37,545 nt of DNA from Deltaproteobacteria bacterium GWA2_45_12 (GCA_001797365.1 MGPH01000004.1:1-37545), one strand, 5' to 3'; positions 16,181-24,804 are shown, counted from the stretch's first letter. Numbers and translations are program-made. Notes: generated by a model not told the origin, from the letters alone.

Positions 16181-16210
16181 TACCCCCCCTTTTTTTAATT
16201 TAGAAAACTG

Positions 16211-16237
16211 TCGAAGATTGTTAACGGGGATTGGCGA
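16211..16237 (+). repeat. 27-bp direct repeat, right copy
   Basis: Identical to 14974-15000 at all 27 positions; the flanking bases differ on both sides. Confidence 0.9.
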
Positions 16238-16247
16238 AAGTTGGTCG

Positions 16248-16289
16248 CTGAGCGGAGTTGAAGCGTACCGGCCCTTCGGCTCCGCTCAG
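16248..16289. repeat. CTGAGCGGAG hairpin repeat
   Basis: Perfect 10-bp arms CTGAGCGGAG / CTCCGCTCAG around a 22-base loop with its own GGCCCTTCGGC. It lies 7 bp beyond the ettA stop, so it may work as its terminator. It resembles the GAGCG/CGCTC repeat at 20166-20210. Confidence 0.6.
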
Positions 16290-16296
16290 GGACCTG

Positions 16297-17985
16297 TCAT
16301 TCTCTTTTCAACTTTTTATACTTAATCCGCCCCAGCTTATCGGCGGCATCGCCCAAGCGACGGTGTTTATCGGCTTCGTATTCGGAAAAATTGCCGTCAA
16401 ACCACACCACTTGGCTATCGCCCTCAAAAGACAGCATGTGGGTTGCAATACGATCCAAAAACCAACGATCGTGGCTGATGATGACGGCACATCCACCAAA
16501 ATTTTCGAGGGCTACTTCCAACGCACGAAGGGTGTTCACATCCAAATCATTGGTGGGTTCATCCAAAAGCAAAACGTTTCCCGCATCTTTTAAGGTCATG
16601 GCCAAATGCACACGGTTCCGTTCCCCGCCAGAAAGCACATTGATGGGCTTTTGCTGGTCGGTGCCTGAAAAATTAAACCGCGCCACATAGGCTCGTGAAT
16701 TGACTTCACGACTGCCAAGCTTGACCACCTCGGCTCCGCCAGAAATAACTTCCCATACCGTCCGTTTGTCATCCGGGCTGAACCTGTTTTGATCAACATA
16801 CCCAAGCTTGACAGTTTCCCCCACTTTAAAAGAACCGCTGTCGGGTTTTTCAAAACCCATAATCATTTTAAACAATGTCGTTTTACCGGCTCCATTGGGA
16901 CCAATGACCCCTACAATTCCGCCCTGAGGGAGACTGAAACTTAAATTCTCAAACAAGAGTTTGTCACCGTAGGCTTTTGAAATATTCCGGGCTTCGATGA
17001 CTGTTTCCCCCAAACGTGGGCCGGGGGGAATATAAATTTCAATATCCTCGGCCAGTTTTTCATTTTCCTGGGAAAGAAGTTTTTCGTAATTGGAAATACG
17101 CGCTTTCGATTTTACACGACGGGCCTCCGGGCTCTGTCTAATCCACTCCAATTCCCGTTCCAATGTCTTGACGCGTTTGGTTTCAGCCTTTTCTTCCTGG
17201 GCCAGGCGATCTTTCTTTTGAACCAGCCAGGACGAATAATTGCCCTTCCAGGGAATGCCTTGCCCACGGTCTAATTCCAAAATCCAACCTGCCACATTGT
17301 CCAAAAAATAACGGTCGTGGGTCACTGCAATGACTGTGCCCTTGTACTTTTGTAGATGGCGCTCAAGGAAAAAAACAGATTCGGCATCCAAATGGTTGGT
17401 GGGTTCATCCAAAAGTAAAATATCGGGCTCGCGCAATAAAAGCCGGCACAGGGCCACACGACGTTTTTCACCCCCTGAAATATTTTTGACAAGCGCATCG
17501 GACGGGGGACAACGGAGCGCATCCATGGCCAGTTCCAAGCGGTTATCCAGCTCCCAGGCATTGGCGGCATCCAGCTTTTCCTGTACCACCCCCTGACGGT
17601 CGATAAGCTTAGCCATTTCGTCATCGGACATGGGTTTTTCAAAACTATTATTGATCGTTTCAAATTCCTTGAGCAAATCGACTACTTCCTGCACACCCTC
17701 TTCAACGACTTGGCGCACTGTTTTTTCAGGATCTAAATGGGGCTCTTGTTCCAAATAACCAATGGAATAGTCTTTTGAAAAAGTGACCTGGCCCGTGTAA
17801 TCTTTGTCAACCCCGGCAATAATTTTTAAGAGACTTGATTTCCCGGCCCCGTTTAACCCCAGCACCCCGATTTTAGCGCCATAAAAAAAGGAAAGATAAA
17901 TATCCTTTAAGACCTGCTTTTTGGGAGGATGAACGCGGCTGACTCCCACCATGGAAAATATGATTTTTTCATTTTCGTTAGCCAT
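16297..17985 (-). CDS. ettA: ABC-F ATPase EttA (translational throttle)
   Basis: 562 residues from ATG 17985 (MANENEKIIFSMVGVSRVHPPKKQVLK); a longer frame to 18087 has no family support. It has two ABC domains: Walker A GLNGAGKSS and GPNGAGKTT, signatures ISGGEKRR and LSGGERNR, Walker B LLLDEPTNHLD and LLLDEPTNDLD. Between them is the linker region (LERELEWIRQSPEARRVKSKARISNYEKL) with the EttA-type arm. EttA binds the ribosomal E site and gates early elongation according to ATP/ADP level. The close match of whole blocks such as HDRYFLDNVAGWILELDRGQGIPWKGNYSSWL makes this secure. The stop TGA falls in AATGACAGGTC, resembling a remnant of the livF-type palindrome. Confidence 0.96.
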   Translation of the reverse strand: MANENEKIIFSMVGVSRVHPPKKQVLKDIYLSFFYGAKIGVLGLNGAGKSSLLKIIAGVDKDYTGQVTFSKDYSIGYLEQEPHLDPEKTVRQVVEEGVQEVVDLLKEFETINNSFEKPMSDDEMAKLIDRQGVVQEKLDAANAWELDNRLELAMDALRCPPSDALVKNISGGEKRRVALCRLLLREPDILLLDEPTNHLDAESVFFLERHLQKYKGTVIAVTHDRYFLDNVAGWILELDRGQGIPWKGNYSSWLVQKKDRLAQEEKAETKRVKTLERELEWIRQSPEARRVKSKARISNYEKLLSQENEKLAEDIEIYIPPGPRLGETVIEARNISKAYGDKLLFENLSFSLPQGGIVGVIGPNGAGKTTLFKMIMGFEKPDSGSFKVGETVKLGYVDQNRFSPDDKRTVWEVISGGAEVVKLGSREVNSRAYVARFNFSGTDQQKPINVLSGGERNRVHLAMTLKDAGNVLLLDEPTNDLDVNTLRALEVALENFGGCAVIISHDRWFLDRIATHMLSFEGDSQVVWFDGNFSEYEADKHRRLGDAADKLGRIKYKKLKRE

Positions 17986-18077
17986 AAGGGTATTAGGGCA
18001 TATCAAAACTGGTAGGGTAAGAAAGCTTTTTTTTATGATGAGTGAAGAAAAAGACGATTCAGAATGCTCCAATGCAA

Positions 18078-18105
18078 GTAAGGGCAATTCATGAATTGCC
18101 CCTAC
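18078..18105. repeat. 28-bp palindromic element, AATTCATGAATT centre
   Basis: Arms GTAAGGGCAATTCA / TGAATTGCCCCTAC, one mismatch. Near-identical copy at 25656-25683. It lies between ettA and the porin gene. Confidence 0.85.
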
Positions 18106-18132
18106 CCTTTACCACTAAAAAATATCTCTATA

Positions 18133-19602
18133 TCACTTAAACTCAGCCATGGCCTGAAGATAGAAGAAATCGGCACTCGTATCCATTCCCTGATCTTTAA
18201 AGAAAGCTCCGGGAATAAAATGACTGTAGCCTCCCAGCAGGTTGGCATAGTCGTTGATGGTCCATTTGGACAACAAATCAATCTCATGCCCGGCAATTTT
18301 ACCCACACCGGGGCCACCGGTAAAACCACCAAAAGTATCGGCGGAATGGTTTTTATCAACGCCTAAAAGATGATAACTTCCTTCCACAAAAAACTTGCCG
18401 GGTTTTGCTGAAACGGCCAACGAAGCATCGTGCATATTGCTCCAGCCTTCCAAATCCATGTAACCATACTTGAAATGCTCAGTGGCAAATAGACTGTTGA
18501 ATTTGGTGTAGCGGTCGCTGGTGTTGTCATCGCCCGTGGCATAGTTATATTCCACGCCGACGCGGGGTTTGACTTCTGCATCGAAGGTATAGCCCGCTTT
18601 GCCATGACCGGCAAAGGCAAGAATACTGTTGGAGCCAAATTTACCAAGCTGCACGGCCGATTCCGCACCAAAATCAATTCCGTTATCAAAATTTGATTTG
18701 GCTCTAAACCCAATGGTATGAACACTCAATGTGTCTCCCGTTCCGGAAGCCACGCCCGTTGCGCCGTCATTATCCTGAAGAAGGATGTAATACCCATCCA
18801 AAACTCCCTTGGGGAATTCCTTCCATGTTCCATAAACACCGGCCGCATATTGACCATCGCCGGAATTACTGATTGTGGTACGGTCAGTGGCAAAGGCCCA
18901 GGTATTCATGGCGTAACCGGGTTTGTCCAAAGTGATGACAATACCATCTAAAGCACGACCCACATTGCTCCAGTCAACAGCGCCCACCAGGCGTTCATCT
19001 CCCAAGGATAATTCTTGGCGACCCAGGCGAACACTGACATCTGAATCATCGATATTAAGGAAATCAATGTATCCCTGATGAAGGTCCACGCCTTCATCAT
19101 CGCCGACTGCCGCTGCAGAAGCCGAAGCCTCTTCCCCAAACTCACGGGAATCCTGCCCTTGAACAAAGAAACTGACATGTTTTTCGGGGTTGTATCTTAT
19201 TCCAAAACGGCTGCGAAGAAGGGTGGACACATCTTCTTCCCGCTCTCCTGGAACCATGGGAACTGTTTGAGACAAATTACGCCGTATTTCGGGACGCACC
19301 CGAACCTGGCCGGAAAATTTGAGCTTGTCCCAAACCAAAGACTTTTCGGTGGTTTCTGTTTTTGCCACCGTTGGCTGTGACTTGGAATCTTTTTTGATTT
19401 CACCGGCCAATTCTTTTCGAACCTGGGGTTCGAGTTCTTTTCGTAGTTCGGCCTTAACCTCATTGCGTATTTCGGCCTTGATTTCATCTTTAAGCTCCGC
19501 CTTGATTTGGGCTTTAAGCTTGGCCATATCGATATCACCGGCAAAAGCCTGGGAAGCAACAAGGCAGAAGAATGTCAAAAATGGGATAAGACGGGATTTC
19601 AT
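18133..19602 (-). CDS. Outer-membrane porin, alginate-export family-like
   Basis: 489 residues. Signal peptide ends QAFA. Then comes a helical stalk of about 60 residues with repeated KAEL/KAEIRNEV units (K-x-E-L/I heptad-like), suggesting a trimeric coiled coil in the periplasm. The remainder is a beta-barrel with alternating aromatic strands (KLKFSGQVRVRPEIRRNL, VSVRLGRQELSLGDERLVGAVDWSNVGR, the last diagnostic of alginate_exp-type barrels) and a C-terminal strand ending FYLQAMAEFK. GGAGG precedes the ATG at 19602. It probably allows passage of a small anionic or carbohydrate solute; the real substrate is unknown. Confidence 0.82.
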   Translation of the reverse strand: MKSRLIPFLTFFCLVASQAFAGDIDMAKLKAQIKAELKDEIKAEIRNEVKAELRKELEPQVRKELAGEIKKDSKSQPTVAKTETTEKSLVWDKLKFSGQVRVRPEIRRNLSQTVPMVPGEREEDVSTLLRSRFGIRYNPEKHVSFFVQGQDSREFGEEASASAAAVGDDEGVDLHQGYIDFLNIDDSDVSVRLGRQELSLGDERLVGAVDWSNVGRALDGIVITLDKPGYAMNTWAFATDRTTISNSGDGQYAAGVYGTWKEFPKGVLDGYYILLQDNDGATGVASGTGDTLSVHTIGFRAKSNFDNGIDFGAESAVQLGKFGSNSILAFAGHGKAGYTFDAEVKPRVGVEYNYATGDDNTSDRYTKFNSLFATEHFKYGYMDLEGWSNMHDASLAVSAKPGKFFVEGSYHLLGVDKNHSADTFGGFTGGPGVGKIAGHEIDLLSKWTINDYANLLGGYSHFIPGAFFKDQGMDTSADFFYLQAMAEFK

Positions 19603-19827
19603 GGGAGCCTCCTTTTTTTGAGTTGTAAGTACGCCTGAATGAGGAAAGTCTTCATGACATACATCATAGAAACTTGTGACTATGATTTGGGTTTCTGGAT
19701 CCAGTCATGGATCTAAAAAAAAATCGTGTAGATCCCTTAAGAAAGGGAAAAATGAGGAACGGTCGAATCTGGAAATATTTGGCCTCCTTAGCCAAAAGTG
19801 CGCCAAGGAGGCCAAAGTCAATGACGT

Positions 19828-20085
19828 TTACTTCAAATGCTTTGAAACAAGTTTGGTCATTTCAAACATGTTCACGGTCTTTTTGCCGCCAAACACCACC
19901 TTAAGCTTGTCATCCGCATTGATGTTGCGCTTGTTTTTGGCATCTTGCAGTTTGTTCTTCTTGATATAAACCCAAAGTTTTTTGACAACTTCGGTACGAG
20001 GAAGTGGTTTGGAGCCCACAATGGCGCCCAAAGCTTCGTCGGGTTGAAGGGGTTTCATAAAGGCACTTGTTTTTTTTGCTGGCAT
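19828..20085 (-). CDS. SWIB/MDM2 domain protein
   Basis: 85 residues from ATG 20085, which has AAAGGAGC just upstream; the longer frame is not needed. Almost the whole protein is a SWIB domain: FMKPLQPDEALGAIVGSKPLPRTEVVKKLWVYIKKNKLQD, then NINADDKLKVVFGGKKTVNMFEMTKLVSKHL. Stand-alone bacterial SWIB proteins occur in Chlamydiae and several deltaproteobacterial groups and are thought to be DNA-associated, with unclear function. It is monocistronic, with repeat hairpins upstream. Identity of the domain is secure. Confidence 0.93.
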   Translation of the reverse strand: MPAKKTSAFMKPLQPDEALGAIVGSKPLPRTEVVKKLWVYIKKNKLQDAKNKRNINADDKLKVVFGGKKTVNMFEMTKLVSKHLK

Positions 20086-20137
20086 GTTTTGCTCCTTTTT
20101 TATAGTGGTTTCATTCCAATTTGGTTCCGAAATGGAC

Positions 20138-20161
20138 AACTCGGGGGCTTGCCCCCGAGTT
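20138..20161. repeat. Hairpin upstream of the SWIB gene
   Basis: Perfect 11-bp arms AACTCGGGGGC / GCCCCCGAGTT with loop TT. Part of a dense repeat cluster 20138-20259 ahead of the tRNA. Confidence 0.75.
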
Positions 20162-20165
20162 TCAT

Positions 20166-20210
20166 CCTGAGCGACCCTTCGACTCTCCGCCTTACGGCGG
20201 ATCGCTCAGG
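20166..20210. repeat. CCTGAGCGA hairpin repeat
   Basis: Arms CCTGAGCGA / TCGCTCAGG with a nested TCCGCC/GGCGGA stem. Followed by a TCGGCCCC/GGGGCCGA stem at 20230-20247. No gene. Confidence 0.65.
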
Positions 20211-20269
20211 GTTGATCCATTTTTTTATTTCGGCCCCAAGGGGCCGAGTTTGAGTCGAAGGATCAATAT

Positions 20270-20342
20270 GCGGGAGTAGCTCAGTTGGTAGAGCATCAGC
20301 TTCCCAAGCTGAGGGTCGCGGGTTCGAGCCCCGTCTCCCGCT
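20270..20342 (+). tRNA. tRNA-Gly (anticodon CCC)
   Basis: 73 nt with acceptor stem GCGGGAG/CTCCCGC, D-arm AGCTCAGTTGGTAGAGC, anticodon stem TCAGC/GCTGA with loop TTCCCAA (anticodon CCC), and T-arm GCGGGTTCGAGCCCCGT. Discriminator base is T, as expected for glycine. The CCA end is not encoded. It is the only RNA gene seen and is on the strand opposite to its neighbours. Confidence 0.96.
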
Positions 20343-20436
20343 CATAACGAATACGGAATTCTTATTTCGGAATGCGGAATGACACACTCCGAAATGCTCC
20401 CTATTCCCTCTGGAATAGAAGGGGAAGAAAAAAATA

Positions 20437-21381
20437 TCAACCTAAAAATTTTTTGGCAAACACTCCATAGCGCAAACCATGATCACTAATAACAGCTTTG
20501 TCCTGTTTAAAATAGCGCATCAATTCACTAAGCAATAAAGCGCCCGCCAAAATGACATCGGCCCGCAAAGACTCCATGCCTGGCAATTGCTGTCGGTCTT
20601 TCACCGACATCCCTGCAAAATCCTTGATGAGTTGATGCAAGGTTTGCAGTTCCAATTTTGATCCATGCACTTTTTCGGGCTTGTATACTTTCAATTTTTT
20701 GGCTACGGCCGCAAGGGTTGTGGCTGTGCCTGCCGTGGCAATGAAGGTGTAATCCTGGGGGTTGAAATCTTTTGGATAAAAATCATCCAGCTCGTCGGCC
20801 AAATTGTTGCGAATGGAAGTTTGCAAACGTTGGAACTCGTCTTGTGAAATTGGATCGGAACGTACAAACATTTCGGTTAAAAGAACCGATCCCATGGGTA
20901 AGCTGATGGTGGTTTCAGGCTCTTTAATTTTGGGGCCCAGGTTCCCTGTAATAATTTCGGTGGAACCACCCCCAATATCGGCCACGATCGCTTTTTTATT
21001 TTTATCCCCAAAATCATGGTTGACGGCCAAAAAAGTGTATTCGGCTTCTTCATCCCCTGAAATAATCTGGGTTTTTATTTTTGTTTCCTTGGCAACGGCT
21101 TCAATAAAAATTTGGGCATTGGCAGCTGTACGGCAGGCGGCCGTCCCAACAGCGACAATTTTTTTAACATCGTGTTCCTGGCATTTTTTTTTGAATCCGA
21201 CCAAAACCTCCCGGGTACGATTCATGGCTTGGGAAATAAAAAAATGGTTTTCAGTAAGCCCCTGACCAAGACGGGTAATGCACGCCTGATCCAAAAGTAT
21301 TTTGTCGAGCTTTTTCCCCTTCACTTTACCAATGAGTAAAATGAGGGTGTTGGTACCTATGTCAATGACGGCGTAGTTCAT
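20437..21381 (-). CDS. Ppx/GppA family phosphatase
   Basis: 314 residues of the exopolyphosphatase / guanosine pentaphosphate phosphatase family (ASKHA fold). The phosphate-1 motif is YAVIDIGTNTLILLIG at the N-terminus, the second is IVADIGGGSTEIITG (about 137-151), and the third region is FIATAGTATTLAAVA. It lacks the C-terminal HD domain of long Ppx proteins, so it is the short form. It hydrolyses polyphosphate or pppGpp; which one cannot be decided. It lies just upstream of tRNA-Gly and downstream of the tol genes. Confidence 0.92.
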   Translation of the reverse strand: MNYAVIDIGTNTLILLIGKVKGKKLDKILLDQACITRLGQGLTENHFFISQAMNRTREVLVGFKKKCQEHDVKKIVAVGTAACRTAANAQIFIEAVAKETKIKTQIISGDEEAEYTFLAVNHDFGDKNKKAIVADIGGGSTEIITGNLGPKIKEPETTISLPMGSVLLTEMFVRSDPISQDEFQRLQTSIRNNLADELDDFYPKDFNPQDYTFIATAGTATTLAAVAKKLKVYKPEKVHGSKLELQTLHQLIKDFAGMSVKDRQQLPGMESLRADVILAGALLLSELMRYFKQDKAVISDHGLRYGVFAKKFLG

Positions 21382-21394
21382 TGCTTAAAGAGCC

Positions 21395-21441
21395 TCTAGT
21401 CGCTGGTTGCTAGTAGATTCTTACTAGGGACTAGCGACTAG
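21395..21441. repeat. CTAGTCGCTAG-type hairpin between ppx and tolB
   Basis: Imperfect 20-bp arms CTAGTCGCTGGTTGCTAGTA / TACTAGGGACTAGCGACTAG with a 7-base loop. The adjoining AGTTGC also belongs to the repeat style, and the tolB TAG stop (21445-21447) touches it. Confidence 0.65.
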
Positions 21442-21444
21442 CAA

Positions 21445-22725
21445 CTATTGCAGCCGTGGTCCCCAATCCGGATTCACACACGATTCGGTCCCGGGAATCA
21501 AGGTTTGATTGTCCCCATCGGCCATGGAAACATAAATACCGCTTCCGCCACGACGGCCGGATGAAAACACAATATAACGTCCATCCGGGGACCAGGTGGG
21601 GGATTCATTATTGCCTTCATCACGGGTAATACGTTGAATCAGCGAACCATCGGCATTCATCACAAACAAGTCAAAGGCCCCACGATCACGCGCTGTAAAA
21701 ATAATCTTTCTTCCATCGGGGGACCAATCGGGCTGATCGTTTTGATAGCCCGTATACGTAAGGCGTGAAACACTTCCTGAAGCCACATCCATGACAAACA
21801 GATGCAAATTACCCGCACGCTCCGAGGCAAAAACAATCTGTGAACCATCGGGCGACCAGGCGGAAGACACGTCAATATTATAGGTTTTTGTAAGCTGGTT
21901 TGAAATTTTTCCGGAAAGGTCCATCAAATAGAGTTCGGTGTCTCCTGATTTGGAACTGGCAAAGGCGATCTGCGAACCATTAGGAGAGAAAGCCGGGGTC
22001 AAATTGGTCGCTGCGTTTCGGGTCAGAGGTTTAAACCCCTTACCATCAACCCCCACCGTAAAAATTTCCGGATAAAAATTATTGAAAGAGGTGAAAGCCA
22101 CACGGGACCCATCAGGAGCCCAATTTGGAGAAATATTATTGGATTTGGTTTTGGTTAAAATTGATTTTTCGGTTCCATCCATGGCAAAGGTGTAAATTTG
22201 GCGGGCATTGGAACGGCCACAGGCGGCAACCACACGAGAATTAAACGGCCCCTTCACCCCCGTTAAAGCCAGCATCAGCTCATCGGTGAATTTGTGCACG
22301 GCCACGGGATAATCCTTGGAAAAAACAAGGTATTGCTTGCCCACCAAGAGCTGCTCGGTTTCGGTATCGTACAAACGTAATTCAACCAGCGCCTTGCCTC
22401 CCCCCTTGGGCTCAACAATTCCCTTCACCAGGGCATAGGCTTCAATGGCCTTCCATTTGGAGAAATCAATATTCTCCAGCCCCCTGTCTTTTTCCAGATA
22501 ACTGGCTTCATCCAAAACCCTGAAAATGCCGGCAAGCCGCATGTCTTTCCGCAAAAGAGTTGTGACATTTTCTGTAAGCTCGTTATGTCCCCCATCCAAA
22601 GTTTGCAAAGCAGGAATGGCAATGGGAAATTTTTTGGTCGAAACTTCATCAATGACAATGTAAATTTTGGCATGGGCTAATGCAGGAAGAAGAACGATAA
22701 AAAGAAAAAGAATTATTTTTTTCAT
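21445..22725 (-). CDS. tolB: Tol-Pal system protein TolB
   Basis: 426 residues from ATG 22725 (signal MKKIILFLFIVLLPALAHA); the longer frame would read through a repeat element and lacks a signal. The N-terminal domain (IYIVIDEVSTKKFPIAIP, LLRKDMRLAGIFRVLDEASYLE) is followed by a beta-propeller with repeated WSPDG(S/R)-type blades (ISPNWAPDGSRVAFTS, SSAWSPDGSQIVFAS, QPDWSPDGRKIIFTA, SPTWSPDGRYIVFSS). TolB is periplasmic and links the Tol inner-membrane complex to Pal. It follows tolA directly. No Pal gene follows; ppx does. No clear ribosome binding site; a palindromic element ends about 9 bp before the ATG. Confidence 0.94.
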   Translation of the reverse strand: MKKIILFLFIVLLPALAHAKIYIVIDEVSTKKFPIAIPALQTLDGGHNELTENVTTLLRKDMRLAGIFRVLDEASYLEKDRGLENIDFSKWKAIEAYALVKGIVEPKGGGKALVELRLYDTETEQLLVGKQYLVFSKDYPVAVHKFTDELMLALTGVKGPFNSRVVAACGRSNARQIYTFAMDGTEKSILTKTKSNNISPNWAPDGSRVAFTSFNNFYPEIFTVGVDGKGFKPLTRNAATNLTPAFSPNGSQIAFASSKSGDTELYLMDLSGKISNQLTKTYNIDVSSAWSPDGSQIVFASERAGNLHLFVMDVASGSVSRLTYTGYQNDQPDWSPDGRKIIFTARDRGAFDLFVMNADGSLIQRITRDEGNNESPTWSPDGRYIVFSSGRRGGSGIYVSMADGDNQTLIPGTESCVNPDWGPRLQ

Positions 22726-22734
22726 ATATTTTTC

Positions 22735-22759
22735 GTAGGGGCGGGGTCTCCCCGCCCTC
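22735..22759. repeat. GTAGGGGC element in the tolA/tolB junction
   Basis: GTAGGGGCGGGGTCTCCCCG then CCCTC; arms GGCGGGG/CCCCGCC around TCT. It occupies the tolB leader. Confidence 0.7.
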
Positions 22760-22763
22760 TTTA

Positions 22764-23564
22764 TCACTGGGTCCCCGTATCTACAACAGAACGAGGATTA
22801 AACTCAATTGAAAATCCCTCGCTTAAGGCTTCCTCCCGAATAATGTCAGGAGGCGAAGGAAAAGGAGCCGCCCGTTCGATGGCTCTTTGCGCCAAAAGAT
22901 CAAACGTTACATCCCCTGATTGGGTTTCAACCTGGGTTGTCACAATGGCTCCCTGGGCATCAATCTGAAATGAAATGACCGTAACAAGGCTTGTGCCTTC
23001 AGCATTGGCCTTAGGGAGAGTCACCCATTCATCATTTATTTTTTTCTTTAAAGTGGTCACATACATCACTATTTCTGGGTTTGTCTCTCCGTTGGTCACA
23101 TCCACCGATCCTTCCGGTGATTGCCCCCCGCCTTCTTTTTCAACCTGGGCCGCTTCGAGATCCACCTGGCGTTGCTTTAATTCTTCCTGAACACGGGCTA
23201 AGGCATCCTCTATAGCTTTATCTTCCGGCGCCTTTTTGATGGGAGTGCTTGTTTGCTTCTTTTTTTTTTGTGCCGATGGCTGGGGTTTCTTTTTTACGCC
23301 CTGAGCGGATTTTTTATCGCTGCCCGTTTTGTCCTTTGTTTTTTCCTTGATGTTTTTTTGTTCACGAAGGGTGTTCTTGGGCATGTTCGTTGTTTTTTTA
23401 TAAGGGGAAGCGTTGTTGAATTCCCCCGTACCCTTTGAAAGCTTAATCCAGGTCACCTTTTTTTCTCGGGGAAAAAGATTTGACAAACCGGGGCCAAACA
23501 GGACGAACAAAAGGAGTCCCCCATGAAAGATCACCGATATCCAGAGATATTTCTTAAAACTCAT
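22764..23564 (-). CDS. tolA: TolA-like / TonB C-terminal domain protein
   Basis: 266 residues. One N-terminal membrane anchor (WISVIFHGGLLLFVLFGPGLSNL), then a Lys-rich disordered region (about 60-125, KKKPQPSAQKKKKQTSTPIKK), a helical segment (ALARVQEELKQRQVDLEAAQ) and a C-terminal TonB/TolA-type domain (MYVTTLKKKINDEWVTLPKANAEGTSLVTVISFQIDAQGAIV). Gene order tolQ-tolR-this-tolB makes TolA the best name, though the short periplasmic rod and the C-terminal domain are TonB-like. It would transmit energy from TolQR to the outer membrane. Confidence 0.85.
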   Translation of the reverse strand: MSFKKYLWISVIFHGGLLLFVLFGPGLSNLFPREKKVTWIKLSKGTGEFNNASPYKKTTNMPKNTLREQKNIKEKTKDKTGSDKKSAQGVKKKPQPSAQKKKKQTSTPIKKAPEDKAIEDALARVQEELKQRQVDLEAAQVEKEGGGQSPEGSVDVTNGETNPEIVMYVTTLKKKINDEWVTLPKANAEGTSLVTVISFQIDAQGAIVTTQVETQSGDVTFDLLAQRAIERAAPFPSPPDIIREEALSEGFSIEFNPRSVVDTGTQ

Positions 23565-23575
23565 AAGAAGACAAA

Positions 23576-24022
23576 CTACCTATTTTTTTTGTCCTTTGAA
23601 GGGGATGCTTCTTCGGGAGTTGTGATCATTCCCATACGTTCAACGCCCGCTTTTTGACACAGGGCCATCACTTGAACCACATAACCATAAACAGCATCTT
23701 TATCGGCATGAAGATAAATTTCTTTTTTTTGCTTGTTTTCAAAAATGGATTTGAGTTTTTCTTCCAATGTCCCCAAAGTATAAATATTGGACTTGTCATC
23801 CCCCAAAAAAAGCTGGCCATTCGAGTTGATGGTAAGCACCAGGTCGTCCTTGGCCTGGGAAACAGCTCCCGCATTGACTTCAGGCAAATCAACATCCACC
23901 CCTTGTTGCAAAAGCGGGGCCGCCACCATGAAGATGATCAAAAGCACCAGCATGATATCAACCAAGGGAATGATGTTAATTTCTGCCAAAACCGCCTGGC
24001 TTTCGTGACGATGCATTTTCAT
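23576..24022 (-). CDS. tolR: ExbD/TolR family protein
   Basis: 148 residues. A single N-terminal membrane helix (INIIPLVDIMLVLLIIFMVAAPLL) carries the conserved Asp (VDIMLVLLI), the proton-path residue of ExbD/TolR. The periplasmic domain follows (VDVDLPEVNAGAVSQAKDDLVLTINSNGQLFLGDD ... KEIYLHADKDAVYGYVVQVMALCQKAGVERMGMIT). It forms the proton-driven motor with TolQ. The C-terminus is Lys-rich and disordered. 26 bp separate it from tolQ. Confidence 0.94.
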   Translation of the reverse strand: MKMHRHESQAVLAEINIIPLVDIMLVLLIIFMVAAPLLQQGVDVDLPEVNAGAVSQAKDDLVLTINSNGQLFLGDDKSNIYTLGTLEEKLKSIFENKQKKEIYLHADKDAVYGYVVQVMALCQKAGVERMGMITTPEEASPSKDKKNR

Positions 24023-24048
24023 ATTTTTTATATTCTACTTAGGGTCAG

Positions 24049-24744
24049 TTACATTTCCTCTTCAACCTTCACCAATAAATCATCAATGAACAAATCCATC
24101 ATCTTGGTGAGAATTTTTATTTTACCCGCAAAATAATTGTAGGCAATAACCGCGGGGATGGCCGTCGCCAAGCCGATGGCCGTGGTCACCAGCGCTTCTG
24201 AAATATAAGGGCCCACAGTGGCAAGTGAAGTGGAACCCGCTTTCCCGATGGCCCAAAAAGCCGTCAAGATGCCCCAAACGGTGCCAAACAAGCCGATAAA
24301 GGGGGTTGTGGACGCCGTCGTCCCCAAAAAAGAAATGTATTGTTCCAGCTTATAAATTTCCTCTTCGCGTGCCTGGGCCAGGCGATTCATGAGATGTTCC
24401 TTGAAAAAAGCCCCTTTGGCTGTTTGCTTGAATTTGCTTCCCATATCCATGGCTGTACGAAAAATTTCGTAAAGAGGCCCCGATTTTACGGCACGTTTTT
24501 CCAACACATCATTTAACGAGGGGCTTTGAGAAAAGCTGCCCCAAAAATCCTGGCAATCTTTTTGGGCCATCTTGAACTGTTTTATTTTCATGAAAATAAT
24601 GGCCCAACTGACCACTGAAAAAACAGCCAGGATGACAAGGGTTAACTGGACAACGGGGCTTGAATTCCATAAAAGGCTGAGAATACCCTTTTCGGTCATT
24701 GTTTGCTCGCCCTGCACTTGAGCCCATGCAACAGAAAAAAACAT
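24049..24744 (-). CDS. tolQ: MotA/TolQ/ExbB proton channel protein
   Basis: 231 residues with three membrane helices: VQLTLVILAVFSVVSWAIIFMKI, then ISFLGTTASTTPFIGLFGTVWGILTAFWAIG and ISEALVTTAIGLATAIPAVIAYNYFAG, the latter two being family hallmarks. The cytoplasmic part between them has DVLEKRAVKSGPLYEIFRTAMDMG. AAGGAG precedes the ATG at 24744. It is first in the tolQRAB order and forms the pentameric channel around TolR. Confidence 0.95.
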   Translation of the reverse strand: MFFSVAWAQVQGEQTMTEKGILSLLWNSSPVVQLTLVILAVFSVVSWAIIFMKIKQFKMAQKDCQDFWGSFSQSPSLNDVLEKRAVKSGPLYEIFRTAMDMGSKFKQTAKGAFFKEHLMNRLAQAREEEIYKLEQYISFLGTTASTTPFIGLFGTVWGILTAFWAIGKAGSTSLATVGPYISEALVTTAIGLATAIPAVIAYNYFAGKIKILTKMMDLFIDDLLVKVEEEM

Positions 24745-24804
24745 ATCTATCTCCTTTCGATTGTAAAAAAATAATCTTTATTGTTCACCCACCGCCTACG
24801 CCGT

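Noticed and set aside
17986-18087. Longer EttA start
   Set aside because: The extra 34 residues have no counterpart in EttA; the family N-terminus fits ATG 17985.
19603-19827. Gene in the porin-SWIB gap
   Set aside because: The plus-strand frames here are short, overlap the SWIB gene on the other strand and have no coding features.
22726-22767. N-terminal extension of TolB
   Set aside because: It reads through a GTAGGGGC element and would bury the signal peptide that starts at 22725.
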